In this document: positions 17,602 to 25,633 of the stretch, piece by piece | How the letters are laid out: each line of letters starts with the position of its first letter | Position numbering within the stretch: the stretch's first letter is position 1 | Assembly: GCF_001482385.1 (NCBI RefSeq) | Contig: NZ_CP013612.1 | Location: forward strand, 806,001-870,000 | Source of the DNA: Pseudoalteromonas rubra | GTDB lineage: Bacteria; Pseudomonadota; Gammaproteobacteria; Enterobacterales; Alteromonadaceae | Length of the DNA stretch: 64,000 nucleotides | Reading direction: 5' to 3' | Position numbers and translations under genes: made by a program | Notes under the pieces: model-generated | What the model was told of the DNA's origin: nothing | Seen by the model: the letters and a program-made list of their open reading frames with translations, nothing else | Database searches by the model: none

Positions 17602-17649
17602 ATATAAGCCAGCAATAATTATGTTAAATTAAACATTATTGGCTTATAT
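17602..17649. terminator. bidirectional hairpin between converging genes
   Basis: Arms ATATAAGCCA-(GC)-AATAAT and ATTATTGGCTTATAT, 15 paired bases with a 2-base bulge, in the 68-bp space between the azoreductase gene and the deformylase gene. Confidence 0.65.
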
Positions 17650-17665
17650 CTGAGCAATGCTTGGT

Positions 17666-18181
17666 TTAAGCGTTTTGTTTGTTTTGTGCTTTGACGTATT
17701 TTTTTACTTTTTTCATGGCCATTTGACGCTTGAGTGGCGACAGGTAATCGATAAACAAATTGCCTGATAAGTGATCGATTTCGTGTTGCATAACAATGGC
17801 CAGAAACTCATCGCTATGCACAGTAACAGACTCTCCATTGCGGTCGAGCGCTGAGACAGTGACGTCAGTGTAGCGTTCAACATTGGCAAAATAATCAGGT
17901 ACAGATAAACACCCCTCCTGCCCCATTGCTTTGTTAGTACCACTTACTACTTCAGGATTGATGAGGATCAGTGGATCGTTGCGTTCGTCTGATATGTCAA
18001 TGATCACAATCGCTTCTTCGCGGCCAACCTGAGTTGCTGCCAGTCCTATACCGTTGCTGGTTGCGTACAGGGTGTCGAGCATGTCGTCGATCAGGGTTTG
18101 AACTGACGCGATGTCGGTTACCGGTTTAGCTGTTACGCGTAATCTGGGATCAGGTGTGGTTAGAATTTCTAAAATTGCCAT
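17666..18181 (-). CDS. def: peptide deformylase
   Basis: A 171-residue deformylase with all three family motifs: 'GIGLAATQ' (residues 44-51), 'EGCLS' (about 90-94, with the metal-ligand Cys) and 'QHEIDH' (about 131-136, two metal-ligand His and the catalytic Glu). It removes the formyl group from nascent proteins using Fe2+ or another metal. It is not next to fmt, so it is probably a second, stand-alone deformylase copy instead of the usual def-fmt pair. Confidence 0.93.
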   Translation of the reverse strand: MAILEILTTPDPRLRVTAKPVTDIASVQTLIDDMLDTLYATSNGIGLAATQVGREEAIVIIDISDERNDPLILINPEVVSGTNKAMGQEGCLSVPDYFANVERYTDVTVSALDRNGESVTVHSDEFLAIVMQHEIDHLSGNLFIDYLSPLKRQMAMKKVKKYVKAQNKQNA

Positions 18182-18241
18182 CTTGTTATTGTTATATCTC
18201 TATGAAAAGTATAAGTTTAATACTTAATGCAAGGCAAAGCC

Positions 18242-18263
18242 AGCGAAACGCATACGTTTCGCT
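18242..18263 (-). terminator. hairpin terminator of the glxA-type gene
   Basis: Perfect 9-bp stem AGCGAAACG / CGTTTCGCT with a 4-base loop, starting at the stop codon of the regulator gene on the minus strand. Confidence 0.75.
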
Positions 18264-19231
18264 CACTGTTGATGAGCCTGGCGATATTGCGAAGGAGACA
18301 GAGTTTCAAACTGGTTCCAGATGCGACGAAAATGACGTGCACTGCTGTATCCACAGGCATCAGCGATGGCCTCTATTTGGGTATTGCTCCTAGACAGGAG
18401 TGCTTTAGCATGGGCAACTTTAATTCCACTTACATATTCACCGGGGGTAATCCCGAGGTTTTGCTTGAACAACCTGCTTAGCTGGCGAACTGACAGATGG
18501 GCCGCACTTGCCAGTGTTTGCAAGCTGTGTGGGCTGCTTATCTGGCCGCACACTAAATCTTGTACCTGATGTAAAGCTCGGTGCATATGGTTACGATGGC
18601 AGAGCCAGGGGCTGAGCTGAGGATCTTGTCCACTGCGACGAAAGTACACCAGCATCTCTCTGGCAACCCGGGCTGCAATGTGTTCTCCGAATAACACGGA
18701 GACAAAGTGCAGTGTCATATCGATACCGGAGCTTATGCCTGCACTGCTGAATAGCTTACCATCCTGGACAAAAATGCGATTCTCAGCAACTTTACAGGCC
18801 CGAAATGCACTACGAAAACGCTCAATGAGCGCGAAGTGTGTGGTGCAGGCTTTGTTCTCCATTAACCCGGCTTTGGCTGCCAGCACAGCCCCTGAGCAAA
18901 TAGACAAGATATATGGGTCATATCTGGCCTGAGCTTTTAGCCATTTCTGGGTACGCAAGCCAGCCGGGTTGTTGTAGGTTACAAAGGCATCATTGCAGCC
19001 TGGTAAAATGACCACGTCGGTTGCATTCAGCTTGGCAGGTAAGGGCCTGAGTTGATGCAATCTCAGGCCACCATCCATAATTTGTGCATCTTCGGCACTG
19101 ACATAATGTATGTCGATAGCCTGCCCTGCGCGCTGTGCTTCAAGCAGTACTTGTAATGGCCCTGCCAGATCAAGGGGCAAGGTGTCATTGAGCAGCACAA
19201 AATAAAATTGTCTGGGTGTTGGCATGGTCAT
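18263..19231 (-). CDS. GlxA family transcriptional regulator (DJ-1/PfpI + AraC HTH)
   Basis: A 322-residue fusion. Residues 1 to about 180 form a DJ-1/PfpI amidase-like domain ('FVLLNDTLPLDLAGPLQVL', 'DVVILPGCND', 'ILSICSGAVLAAKAGLM' with the nucleophile-elbow Cys). The C-terminal 100 residues are an AraC double HTH ('LASAAHLSVRQLSRLFKQNLGITPGEYV' and 'IEAIADACGYSSARHFRRIW'). Such GlxA-type proteins activate catabolic genes in response to nitrogenous compounds. The isochorismatase-like gene 20 bases upstream on the same strand is probably co-transcribed. Confidence 0.9.
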   Translation of the reverse strand: MTMPTPRQFYFVLLNDTLPLDLAGPLQVLLEAQRAGQAIDIHYVSAEDAQIMDGGLRLHQLRPLPAKLNATDVVILPGCNDAFVTYNNPAGLRTQKWLKAQARYDPYILSICSGAVLAAKAGLMENKACTTHFALIERFRSAFRACKVAENRIFVQDGKLFSSAGISSGIDMTLHFVSVLFGEHIAARVAREMLVYFRRSGQDPQLSPWLCHRNHMHRALHQVQDLVCGQISSPHSLQTLASAAHLSVRQLSRLFKQNLGITPGEYVSGIKVAHAKALLSRSNTQIEAIADACGYSSARHFRRIWNQFETLSPSQYRQAHQQ

Positions 19232-19251
19232 GTGTGTTTTTCCCGGTGGTA

Positions 19252-19797
19252 TTATGCCAGATAGTCGCGTGTTCGATGAACGGTTGCAAACCGTTCCGCC
19301 AGCACCAGTTCTGTCCGGGTTTTTATGTCTACCGAACTAATGAGTTTCCCACTGGGCTTATGTTGCATATCAAAGGTTAACGTGGCGTCAGTCACAAATT
19401 CAACGTCAAATCCCAGATCGCTGGCTATACGTGCCGTTGTTTCGCAGCACTGTTCTGTTCGAATACCTGAAATGACGACGCAGTCTATCTTAGCTCGCTT
19501 CAGCCACGTAGCCAATCCCGTATCGGTAAAGGCATTATGTACCGATTTATAAAAAGTTTTATCAAACTGAGTTTCCAAAAATGCCATAGGTTTAACAAAT
19601 CCCGACGCCGGATTGAAGGGACTGTCAGCGAGGTCTTCCCGACTATGAAGAATTTTGACTACTTTCCCCTGATTGCGCTGGAATGCGCCAATCAACTGGG
19701 TCAAATTATGCTGAAAATCGGGGATATCACGCACAGACCAGTAAGGTGTGTGATAGAAGGAATCCTGAGTGTCGATAACCAGTAGTGCTTTATTCAT
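19252..19797 (-). CDS. isochorismatase-like cysteine hydrolase
   Basis: A 181-residue member of the cysteine-hydrolase (isochorismatase/nicotinamidase) family. 'LLVIDTQDSF' carries the catalytic Asp (residue 9), and 'VISGIRTEQCCETTARIASDLGFDVEFVTDAT' carries the catalytic Cys and following helix. The central Lys region is around 'KVVKILHSRED'. It hydrolyses an amide or ester, with unknown substrate. It precedes the GlxA-type regulator gene by 20 bases, so the pair probably forms an operon. Confidence 0.88.
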   Translation of the reverse strand: MNKALLVIDTQDSFYHTPYWSVRDIPDFQHNLTQLIGAFQRNQGKVVKILHSREDLADSPFNPASGFVKPMAFLETQFDKTFYKSVHNAFTDTGLATWLKRAKIDCVVISGIRTEQCCETTARIASDLGFDVEFVTDATLTFDMQHKPSGKLISSVDIKTRTELVLAERFATVHRTRDYLA

Positions 19798-19973
19798 AGA
19801 TTGTTTTCCTGTTTGTGTATTGAGTGTGTTTGTTGAGGTTAGTGTAGGGGGTTGGCGCGCAGGAAAAGAGACGAATTACAGACATAGATGGGACCTATCT
19901 GGCCTTTAGCGGATGGGGTATCTGCCCAGGAGGCTGAACAAAAAAAGAGTCCAGTGTTGACAGGTGTTTAAAA

Positions 19974-19993
19974 TGTATATACGTTGTATATAC
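19974..19993 (+). promoter_or_regulatory. tandem TGTATATAC operator with TTGACA promoter element
   Basis: Two direct copies of TGTATATAC, each containing the palindrome GTATATAC, are spaced exactly 11 bp apart (19974 and 19985), about one helical turn. A perfect -35 hexamer TTGACA lies at 19957-19962 just upstream. This is a natural binding site for a ribbon-helix-helix dimer pair, presumably the protein encoded 40 bases downstream (autoregulation). Confidence 0.6.
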
Positions 19994-20032
19994 ACAAGGG
20001 CTTCAGAGATGCCCTCTTGCAGGAAGCAAAGC

Positions 20033-20218
20033 ATGGCAAACAACAAAGATGCACAATTGATTGTGCGTATTAATAAAGCGCAAAGAGATGAGTTTGTTGC
20101 CCTGTGCAATGAGCTGGATACATCTTCTTCCCGCGAAATTAGAAAGTTTATTAAGCGGTTTGTGAAAAAACACAAGCCAGAGCAAGAGAAACCGGTCAAA
20201 GGAGATCAGGATGGCTAA
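20033..20218 (+). CDS. small ribbon-helix-helix-like DNA-binding protein
   Basis: A 61-residue protein from the ATG at 20033 (AGGAAG ten bases before). The strand-helix-helix pattern 'AQLIVRINKAQRDEFVALCNELDTSSSREIRKFIKRF' resembles MetJ/Arc/CopG repressors: a short beta strand with alternating residues, then two helices, with a basic C-terminal tail. It likely represses its own operon by binding the tandem TGTATATAC sites upstream. Its last 8 bases overlap a 39-codon lysine-rich gene in another frame, so the two are translationally linked. Not a recognised toxin-antitoxin pair. Confidence 0.65.
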   Translation: MANNKDAQLIVRINKAQRDEFVALCNELDTSSSREIRKFIKRFVKKHKPEQEKPVKGDQDG

Positions 20219-20330
20219 GAAAGTTGATGTTAAAAAGCTAAAGAAAGAAGTACAGAAACGTACTGGTAAAATCGCAAAACATGAAGCGAAAATCAAAAAG
20301 CTGAAAAAAGCGATCAAAAAAGCGAATTAA
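20211..20330 (+). CDS. 39-residue lysine-rich peptide
   Basis: A 39-codon frame starting inside the end of the RHH gene, with AAAGGAGATC as ribosome binding site. The product is mostly Lys with regularly spaced Val/Leu/Ile (KVDVKKLKKEVQKRT, then KIKKLKKAIKKAN), an amphipathic, strongly cationic helix that could form a coiled coil or bind nucleic acid. I know no family. It is followed within 10 bases by a strong terminator, so it is the last gene of a two-gene unit. The start codon/SD quality and clean overlap argue it is real. Confidence 0.6.
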   Translation: MAKKVDVKKLKKEVQKRTGKIAKHEAKIKKLKKAIKKAN

Positions 20331-20340
20331 TCGCGAAAAA

Positions 20341-20364
20341 AGGCAACCACAGGTTGCCTTTTTC
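20341..20364 (+). terminator. rho-independent terminator of the RHH mini-operon
   Basis: Eight-bp stem AGGCAACC / GGTTGCCT with 3-base loop, followed by TTTTCTTTT and preceded by an A-run. Confidence 0.92.
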
Positions 20365-20393
20365 TTTTCAGAGTTTGGCCTTACTTCTTAATC

Positions 20394-20410
20394 TGTAAAG
20401 CCCCTTTACA
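20394..20410 (-). repeat. 17-bp near-palindrome, copy 1
   Basis: TGTAAAG-CCC-CTTTACA, perfect 7-bp arms. One of five related copies in the window (others at 29779, 41605, 48802, 56826). It starts 8 bases after the stop codon of the minus-strand gene at 20419. Confidence 0.7.
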
Positions 20411-20418
20411 AACTGACA

Positions 20419-20745
20419 TTAAAAGCGGCAATAACCTCGTGCATTGTCATGGAATACCCACCTTCTCTTTGCTTCCCAGATACAGTGATTAGGATTCTGA
20501 ACAGCCCGTGTTTTAGTGGTATGCTCGGTGCGATCCAGATCCCACCATAAGTAAGATGCGGGGCAAGCGACATGGCCATCATAGCTGGTAGTGACGCTGT
20601 TCGGTGCCCCCTGATTTGGATAATCGGTATAAAAATGGCAAATGGTCACGGGGTAAGTTTGTTCAACCGAACAGTTCTTTACATAGTAGGTCTCCCAATA
20701 GCCGCATTCATCTGCGGCGCTTACTGTGCCAGATAGAATAAACAT
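20419..20745 (-). CDS. secreted cysteine-rich hypothetical protein, probable frameshift at start
   Basis: A 108-residue frame with six cysteines in the mature part, many aromatic residues and no family I recognise. The ATG at 20745 yields a stub signal sequence (MFILSGTVSAAD) lacking the positive N-terminus. An ATG at 20771, with AAAGGA in front, would encode MKKVLIPLA joined to this frame if the A-run after it had six instead of five As; as written it stops after four codons. So either one base was lost (mutation, phase variation or sequencing error) or a shortened start is used. The mature protein is probably periplasmic or secreted with disulfides. Confidence 0.55.
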   Translation of the reverse strand: MFILSGTVSAADECGYWETYYVKNCSVEQTYPVTICHFYTDYPNQGAPNSVTTSYDGHVACPASYLWWDLDRTEHTTKTRAVQNPNHCIWEAKRRWVFHDNARGYCRF

Positions 20746-20886
20746 GGCGAGAGGTATTAGTACTTTTTCATAACTTTGTCCTTTATTTTCCTTGAAAGAA
20801 TCTTTCCTGCTAAGGTACCGCTCGATCCCTAATAGAAAGTCCGGCGTATCAATGATATGAATGCCCTCAGTAGAGCGTCTGTGAGG

Positions 20887-21504
20887 TTAAGTTGTTTGCC
20901 TCCTTGCTCCGTTTATGAAACTGTTAAGTTGGTAAGCGAGTTCAGCCAGATCAGTATCAATATTAAAACGCCCGCGCAGTTTGCCTTCTGGCCCAATTAA
21001 ATAAAGCATGGTGGAATGGGTAATCTGGTAATTGCCCGAATTTGCGGTAACCTGAAATTGCGCACCGACACTGCGAGCCAGCAATTTCAGTTGTTCTGTA
21101 TGGCCCGTAACCCCTATAAAAGAGTCGCTAAAATAGCGTACATACTTGTGTAGTTCAGGTGCTGGATCTCGTTTCGGGTCGACGGATACAAACACATACG
21201 CCAATGTTCCTTCGGTGGAGCGTGTTGTTAAGTGTGTTTCCAGAGACGCTAGCCGAGACAGTGCCGTTGGGCAAATATCCGGACAATGTGTGAACCCGAA
21301 TATGACGATTGTCCATTGCCCGAGTAGTGCGTGTTGATCAAATGTGCCGTGTACACTGTGTAACTCAAAAGGGCTCAGGTGTCGCTTTGTTTTTTGCATG
21401 ATTTGCTGCGTGACGACAGATTGAGCTGGTTGGGCGACCGGGAGCAGCATACCTAACCCTAAGCCGAACAACAGCGCCGACAGTACTGCGTACTTGCTAT
21501 GCAT
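20887..21504 (-). CDS. SCO1/SenC family protein
   Basis: A 205-residue protein with an N-terminal membrane/signal segment (residues 5-25) and a thioredoxin-fold SCO domain. The copper-binding/redox motif is 'THCPDICPTALSRL' (CxxxC) and the third ligand is the His in 'QITHSTMLYLIGPEGKL'. SCO proteins deliver copper to cytochrome oxidase CuA or serve as thiol reductants on the outer face of the membrane. The ATG at 21504 is preceded by AAGGAG and overlaps the end of the previous gene by 8 bases. It is the last gene of a four-gene operon with an MFS transporter, not near cytochrome oxidase genes. Confidence 0.9.
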   Translation of the reverse strand: MHSKYAVLSALLFGLGLGMLLPVAQPAQSVVTQQIMQKTKRHLSPFELHSVHGTFDQHALLGQWTIVIFGFTHCPDICPTALSRLASLETHLTTRSTEGTLAYVFVSVDPKRDPAPELHKYVRYFSDSFIGVTGHTEQLKLLARSVGAQFQVTANSGNYQITHSTMLYLIGPEGKLRGRFNIDTDLAELAYQLNSFINGARRQTT

Positions 21505-21898
21505 CAACTTGCTCCTTTCTTACCTGCCAGCACAGCCATAGTCCCAGCAAAGCGGGCAAAGTGACGCCCGCAAAATCAATGAGCAGAAAAATGGGCCCGC
21601 AGATCCCGACCAGCACTTCCCAAAAGTGAAATAACGCATGACAGCTTAACCACAAGGTAGGAAACAGCCATATCTGAAAACGGTAGCGAGTATAAAAAGC
21701 GCCGTAGCTAAATGCCCCGCCAATCAGCATATACAACATACCGATATCGCGAATAAAATGCTGATTATAAAAGCCCCGATCGGGCACACCGGGCACACTC
21801 CAGTACCACTGCTGTGGATAGAAGAGCATAAATATGCCATTTGCCAGCGCCGCCAGCCCCAGCAAAACAGCAATGGATGTAGTGACTTTTTTGCGCAT
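21497..21898 (-). CDS. hypothetical four-helix membrane protein
   Basis: A 133-residue protein from the ATG at 21898, with four hydrophobic helices and conserved-looking aromatic/His residues ('YNQHFIRDIGMLYMLIGGAFSYGAF', 'SCHALFHFWEVL'). The His and Glu inside the helices could bind a cofactor. I do not recognise a named family, although the layout recalls DoxX-like/DUF4345-type four-helix proteins. Starts 4 bases after the AhpD-like gene and overlaps the SCO gene by 8 bases, so it is translated in the same operon. Confidence 0.65.
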   Translation of the reverse strand: MRKKVTTSIAVLLGLAALANGIFMLFYPQQWYWSVPGVPDRGFYNQHFIRDIGMLYMLIGGAFSYGAFYTRYRFQIWLFPTLWLSCHALFHFWEVLVGICGPIFLLIDFAGVTLPALLGLWLCWQVRKEQVDA

Positions 21899-21902
21899 AA
21901 CA

Positions 21903-22460
21903 TTACCCTGTGACTGCACTGTTTTTATCTGTTGGAGTCAGGGTTTGCTCGTTCACGACGACACGGCTGCACGCTTTACCATGCCCCAGAGTATATTTTA
22001 GTGCCGGGTAGACACGACATGAGCTGATGCTAAAGGCAATGGCGATCAGCCCCTTATCTCCCCACTTTGAACGGATATGTGGACGAATATCATCAGCACC
22101 GGGATTGTGGGCCAGAACTAGGTCGGTAAACTCCACGATTTGCGCCAGTTCATCAGGCAGTGCTGCAAGGTCCTTATTGATAATTGCACTGACCTGAGTG
22201 GCGGGCACGCCGGCTTCCAGTGCCATATTGACCAGCAGTTGAGTGCAGGGGCCGCAGTCGTCCCACAAAATGGCGCGCAATTTGGCTGCATACAAGGGGG
22301 CGGCAGGTAAACCGCCACGATAATCAGCCATGGACTGAAATTTCAGATATTTAAAAAAAGCGCTCAGATCCGCAGACAGCACATCCTGCATGTAGGTGAC
22401 GTCGTAGTCGTACTTTTTCTGCATCGAAATGAGCATTTTGTTCAGTATGTATTTGATCAT
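21903..22460 (-). CDS. AhpD-like (carboxymuconolactone decarboxylase fold) protein
   Basis: A 185-residue, mostly helical protein. 'KLRAILWDDCGPCTQLLVNMALEAGV' has the CxxC and position of the AhpD/CMD active-site helix, and a second Cys group appears in 'ISSCRVYPALKYTLGHGKACSRV'. AhpD-type proteins reduce hydroperoxides or peroxiredoxin partners through the CxxC. The start overlaps the MFS stop by 4 bases, so the genes are co-translated. A thiol/peroxide role beside a SCO protein and an exporter is an inference. Confidence 0.7.
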   Translation of the reverse strand: MIKYILNKMLISMQKKYDYDVTYMQDVLSADLSAFFKYLKFQSMADYRGGLPAAPLYAAKLRAILWDDCGPCTQLLVNMALEAGVPATQVSAIINKDLAALPDELAQIVEFTDLVLAHNPGADDIRPHIRSKWGDKGLIAIAFSISSCRVYPALKYTLGHGKACSRVVVNEQTLTPTDKNSAVTG

Positions 22461-23665
22461 CGGATACTCCTTGTGGCTTGGTAATCTTGTTCAGGCGTTG
22501 TGGTTAGTTGAGATTGCGCGAGTCTTGGGGCTTTTAGTGGCCCGAGCAGCATTCCCAGGCTGAGGGCTAGCAGTGCAGCAAAGGTGCTCAACATCGTGGT
22601 GAAGACATCGTTGTTGAGTAATGCGGAACCGAGCAGCGGCCCGGATGCCACTCCGACACTGGATACTACCGCTGCGAAGGAAGAGAGTTGACCTGAGCTG
22701 TCCAGCCCTGCCGTCACTGCAAGCAGATAGGCATGTACCGCCGGCCAGGCAAAAAATAGCAGGGCCAGTGCAAGCGTGTAGATCAAGTCAAAGTGTGCAA
22801 AACAAAGCAATAAGGCTGCTATGGCTGAAAGTGAAATACCGCCACTTAAGCACACAGCGCGGTGGGCCTTGTTTGGATTGAGTATGGGTAACAGCGCGCC
22901 ACCTAGCCCCAGTAAGCCCGTCATTGCAATTGTCTGGCTGGTCTGTTGTTGTGACATCCCTGCCGCCAGCCCTATTTGGCCAGCATAGGCCCAGATCCCA
23001 CTCGCTGCAACCAGATAGAGCAGCATCGCCAGCAGTAATTGGCTGCTCTTGGCTGATAGCTGCAAGCGTTTTGTCTGCTGCTTGGTGTCAGTTTGGGCTG
23101 GTAATGCGGGTAACAAGGGCAAACATATCAGGGCCAGGCACACCAAACCCGCCATGGTGTAAAACACCGCGTAGTCACCCAGCAAGGCTTCAAGCAGCGG
23201 TATGGCATAGATAATCATTGAGCCGATACTAAACTGAATCAACAATAATGCGCCGAACGCTCTGTCGGGGTTACTTAAACGCGCGAGTGTGGCAAATGAC
23301 ACACCTACGCTAAACCCGCCCAGTACACCGGCGATAAATCGCCAGACCAATAAACTAGTGTACGTGCTCCATGCAGCGGTACAGAGTTCCATAATGCACA
23401 ATGCGAGGAAGGTGATGAGTAAAGCTTGCTTCCAGGCAATATGGCGAACCACAAAGATGGCGCAGATACTGCCCAGTAATGCACCGTAGCCGTTGCTGGC
23501 TACCAGTGTGCCGGCTTGCTGTGGGGAAAAACCAATGCCGCCTGCCAGCGCGTCCACGACCGCAGGTAAAAAATTAAGGTAGGCCAGCCCGGCCATGGCA
23601 ACGAATGCCAGGCAAAAATAACTGACCCATGAGTTTGCTGCACTGTTTGCAGTACGATTTAACAT
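22457..23665 (-). CDS. MFS transporter
   Basis: A 402-residue major facilitator protein with twelve hydrophobic helices, with 'NGYGALLGS' in helix 2 region and 'FIAGVLGGFSVGVSFATLARLSNPDRAF' around helices 4-5. It resembles YbfB-type or arabinose-efflux-like MFS members; substrate unknown. AGGAGG lies just before the ATG. It heads a four-gene operon (MFS, AhpD-like, membrane protein, SCO) and is divergent from a LysR gene with palindromes between them. Confidence 0.88.
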   Translation of the reverse strand: MLNRTANSAANSWVSYFCLAFVAMAGLAYLNFLPAVVDALAGGIGFSPQQAGTLVASNGYGALLGSICAIFVVRHIAWKQALLITFLALCIMELCTAAWSTYTSLLVWRFIAGVLGGFSVGVSFATLARLSNPDRAFGALLLIQFSIGSMIIYAIPLLEALLGDYAVFYTMAGLVCLALICLPLLPALPAQTDTKQQTKRLQLSAKSSQLLLAMLLYLVAASGIWAYAGQIGLAAGMSQQQTSQTIAMTGLLGLGGALLPILNPNKAHRAVCLSGGISLSAIAALLLCFAHFDLIYTLALALLFFAWPAVHAYLLAVTAGLDSSGQLSSFAAVVSSVGVASGPLLGSALLNNDVFTTMLSTFAALLALSLGMLLGPLKAPRLAQSQLTTTPEQDYQATRSIR

Positions 23666-23748
23666 AGTCTGTCGCCTCCTGAGTATCTTTGCGGATACTT
23701 TAAGTGGCTGCGAGAGGTTGAAAAACCTCAGTTCTGGCCATTTAGTCG

Positions 23749-23767
23749 TGAATACTATTCATGAATA
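23749..23767. promoter_or_regulatory. overlapping palindromes between MFS and lysR genes
   Basis: TGAATA-C-TATTCA (23749-23761) overlaps the perfect 12-bp palindrome TATTCATGAATA (23756-23767), giving three half-sites in tandem. Likely the binding site of the divergent LysR protein. Confidence 0.55.
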
Positions 23768-23824
23768 ATTGCTGATATAGTGCCAATATCTAAGGTGTTT
23801 ACCCAAATCACAGGACTGACTATC

Positions 23825-24784
23825 ATGGATAAACTGAGATCGCTAACCTTGTTTCTGGCAACCTGTGAAGAGCAGAGCTTTGCGGCCGCGGCACGAGTTT
23901 GCAATACTGACCCCTCCACCATCAGTAAAGCCGTGAGCCGGCTGGAAGCTGAGCTCGGGGTGACTTTATTCCAGCGCTCTACCCGTCAACTGAAGATCAC
24001 GGCGGCCGGGCGTCACTATGCACAAACCGTGCGTTCGAGCATTCAGGCACTGTCCAGCTGTGAAGACGAACTTAGGCAGCTAAATGATGCCCCCAGAGGG
24101 CGGTTACGCGTCAATTCTGCGGTGTGTTATGGTCATTTGTATCTACGCCCCTTGCTTAAAGCGTTTTGTCAGCGTTACCCGGAGATCACACTGGAACTAT
24201 CCCTTGATGATATGCATGTGGATATTATCGAGCAGGACATTGATGTGGCATTACGCACCGGCTTTGTTAAAGACAGCCGTCTGGTTGCGCGTTGTCTGAG
24301 CCCGATGGATTTTGTGGTTTGTGCGTCACCGGATTATCTTAATCAGCATGGCATGCCTGTTCATTTGGACGATTTCAACGGACATGCCTGGATAGGCTTT
24401 AAGATAAAGGAAACGCAGCAGCTGCAACCGATTTTTTTGCCAGATGCGGACGGTGTTTATCAACTCTGTGAGCTACATCGCACGCATATTACGGATGATG
24501 GTGAAGCCATGGCCCAATTGTGTGCCGATGGCTTTGGATTCGCTCAGTTGCCGCACTTTCTCGCTAAAGCAGGACTCAAAAGCGGGGCTTTGGTATCGCT
24601 TTACCCCGCGTTCAGAGCACCTATGCCAGACAGCGGGGTGTTTGCGATTTATCCAAAACGTGCGTATTTGCCTGCCAGAGTACGGGTATTTCTGGATTTC
24701 CTGGTCACCGCTTTGGAAGCACAGCAAGAAACACCAACCCATACCTGGGCACAGCACTGGCCGCCGCGTGTGCAATTTGATTGA
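23825..24784 (+). CDS. LysR family transcriptional regulator
   Basis: A 319-residue LysR protein from the ATG at 23825 (MDKLRSLTLFLATCEEQSF). Wing-HTH in residues 3-62, then the effector domain ('GRLRVNSAVCYGHLYLRPLLKAF', 'DIDVALRTGFVKDSRLVARCL'). An earlier in-frame GTG at 23780 would place the operator palindromes partly in reach of the coding region and is less likely. Divergent from the MFS-SCO operon, which it probably regulates. Its stop abuts the converging next gene without a gap. Confidence 0.9.
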   Translation: MDKLRSLTLFLATCEEQSFAAAARVCNTDPSTISKAVSRLEAELGVTLFQRSTRQLKITAAGRHYAQTVRSSIQALSSCEDELRQLNDAPRGRLRVNSAVCYGHLYLRPLLKAFCQRYPEITLELSLDDMHVDIIEQDIDVALRTGFVKDSRLVARCLSPMDFVVCASPDYLNQHGMPVHLDDFNGHAWIGFKIKETQQLQPIFLPDADGVYQLCELHRTHITDDGEAMAQLCADGFGFAQLPHFLAKAGLKSGALVSLYPAFRAPMPDSGVFAIYPKRAYLPARVRVFLDFLVTALEAQQETPTHTWAQHWPPRVQFD

Positions 24785-25546
24785 TCAGCCGAATAAAGGT
24801 GCACAGTTGCCCTGCGAGCGGATCTCCTGGAGTTGCTGGGTTAGATGGGTGCACATCCCTTCAAAGGCAAAATTGCCCATACTGATCCGTTTCACCCCGA
24901 GCGCACCAAGCGTGTCAAAATCGGCCAGATCTGGCATTGCCATGACATTCAGGGGTAATTGACAAGTCTCTGTGATGGCCTGAATATCTGCTTGTTGGGT
25001 AATACAGGGTAAGAACAAACCATCGGCGCCCGCTTGCTGGTATGTAGATGCCCGATGCATTGCTTCCTCGCGCGCGTTGTCGAGACCCAGCAAGAAAGCG
25101 TCGCAGCGCACATTAATAAAGATGTCGATCTGCTGAGCGGCTAACTCATGACGTACGGCTTTTAACCGTGCCGCAAATTCATTAGCATCGAATAAGGTGC
25201 GGGTTGTGTTTACCAGGCTGTCTTCGAGATTAACTCCGACCACACCCAGTTGCGCAAGTTGTTGAATGTGCTTTGCTATTGTCTGTGGATCACGGCTGTA
25301 ACCGGATTCGATATCAACACTTAAAGGTAAGTCGGTGGCATGGCTGATCCGAGTGACCATAAAAAATAGTTCGTCGAAAGACATGTGTTCGCCGTCGTCG
25401 TAGCCCAGTACGCTGGCAACGGCTGCGCTGGAAGTCCCCAGCGCCTGATATCCCGCTTGCTGTGCTGCTTTGGCACTGGCGGCGTCCCAGACATTGGCTA
25501 GTAAAAACGGGCTTGTTTGTTGATGTAATTGTTTGAATGCTTGCAT
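24785..25546 (-). CDS. isocitrate lyase/PEP mutase family protein
   Basis: A 253-residue TIM-barrel enzyme of the isocitrate lyase/phosphoenolpyruvate mutase superfamily. Family features are 'LANVWDAASAKAAQQAGYQALGTSSAAVA', 'DLPLSVDIESGYS' (metal-binding Asp/Glu), 'VGVNLEDSL' and 'RCDAFLLG'. Such proteins include oxaloacetate decarboxylases, methylisocitrate lyase-like and phosphonopyruvate hydrolases; the short form here is commonly annotated only to family level. Divergent from a LysR gene. Confidence 0.87.
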   Translation of the reverse strand: MQAFKQLHQQTSPFLLANVWDAASAKAAQQAGYQALGTSSAAVASVLGYDDGEHMSFDELFFMVTRISHATDLPLSVDIESGYSRDPQTIAKHIQQLAQLGVVGVNLEDSLVNTTRTLFDANEFAARLKAVRHELAAQQIDIFINVRCDAFLLGLDNAREEAMHRASTYQQAGADGLFLPCITQQADIQAITETCQLPLNVMAMPDLADFDTLGALGVKRISMGNFAFEGMCTHLTQQLQEIRSQGNCAPLFG

Positions 25547-25633
25547 ATTATCTCGCTGATATTATCACTGTTTTGTGGTCACTATAGTGCGGTTACCCGG
25601 TTCCAAAGACCAACGATATAAATCGACTTGTAC

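Noticed and set aside
20394..20410. TyrR box
   Set aside because: TyrR sites are TGTAAA-N6-TTTACA; here the spacer is 5 and the copies lie at gene ends.
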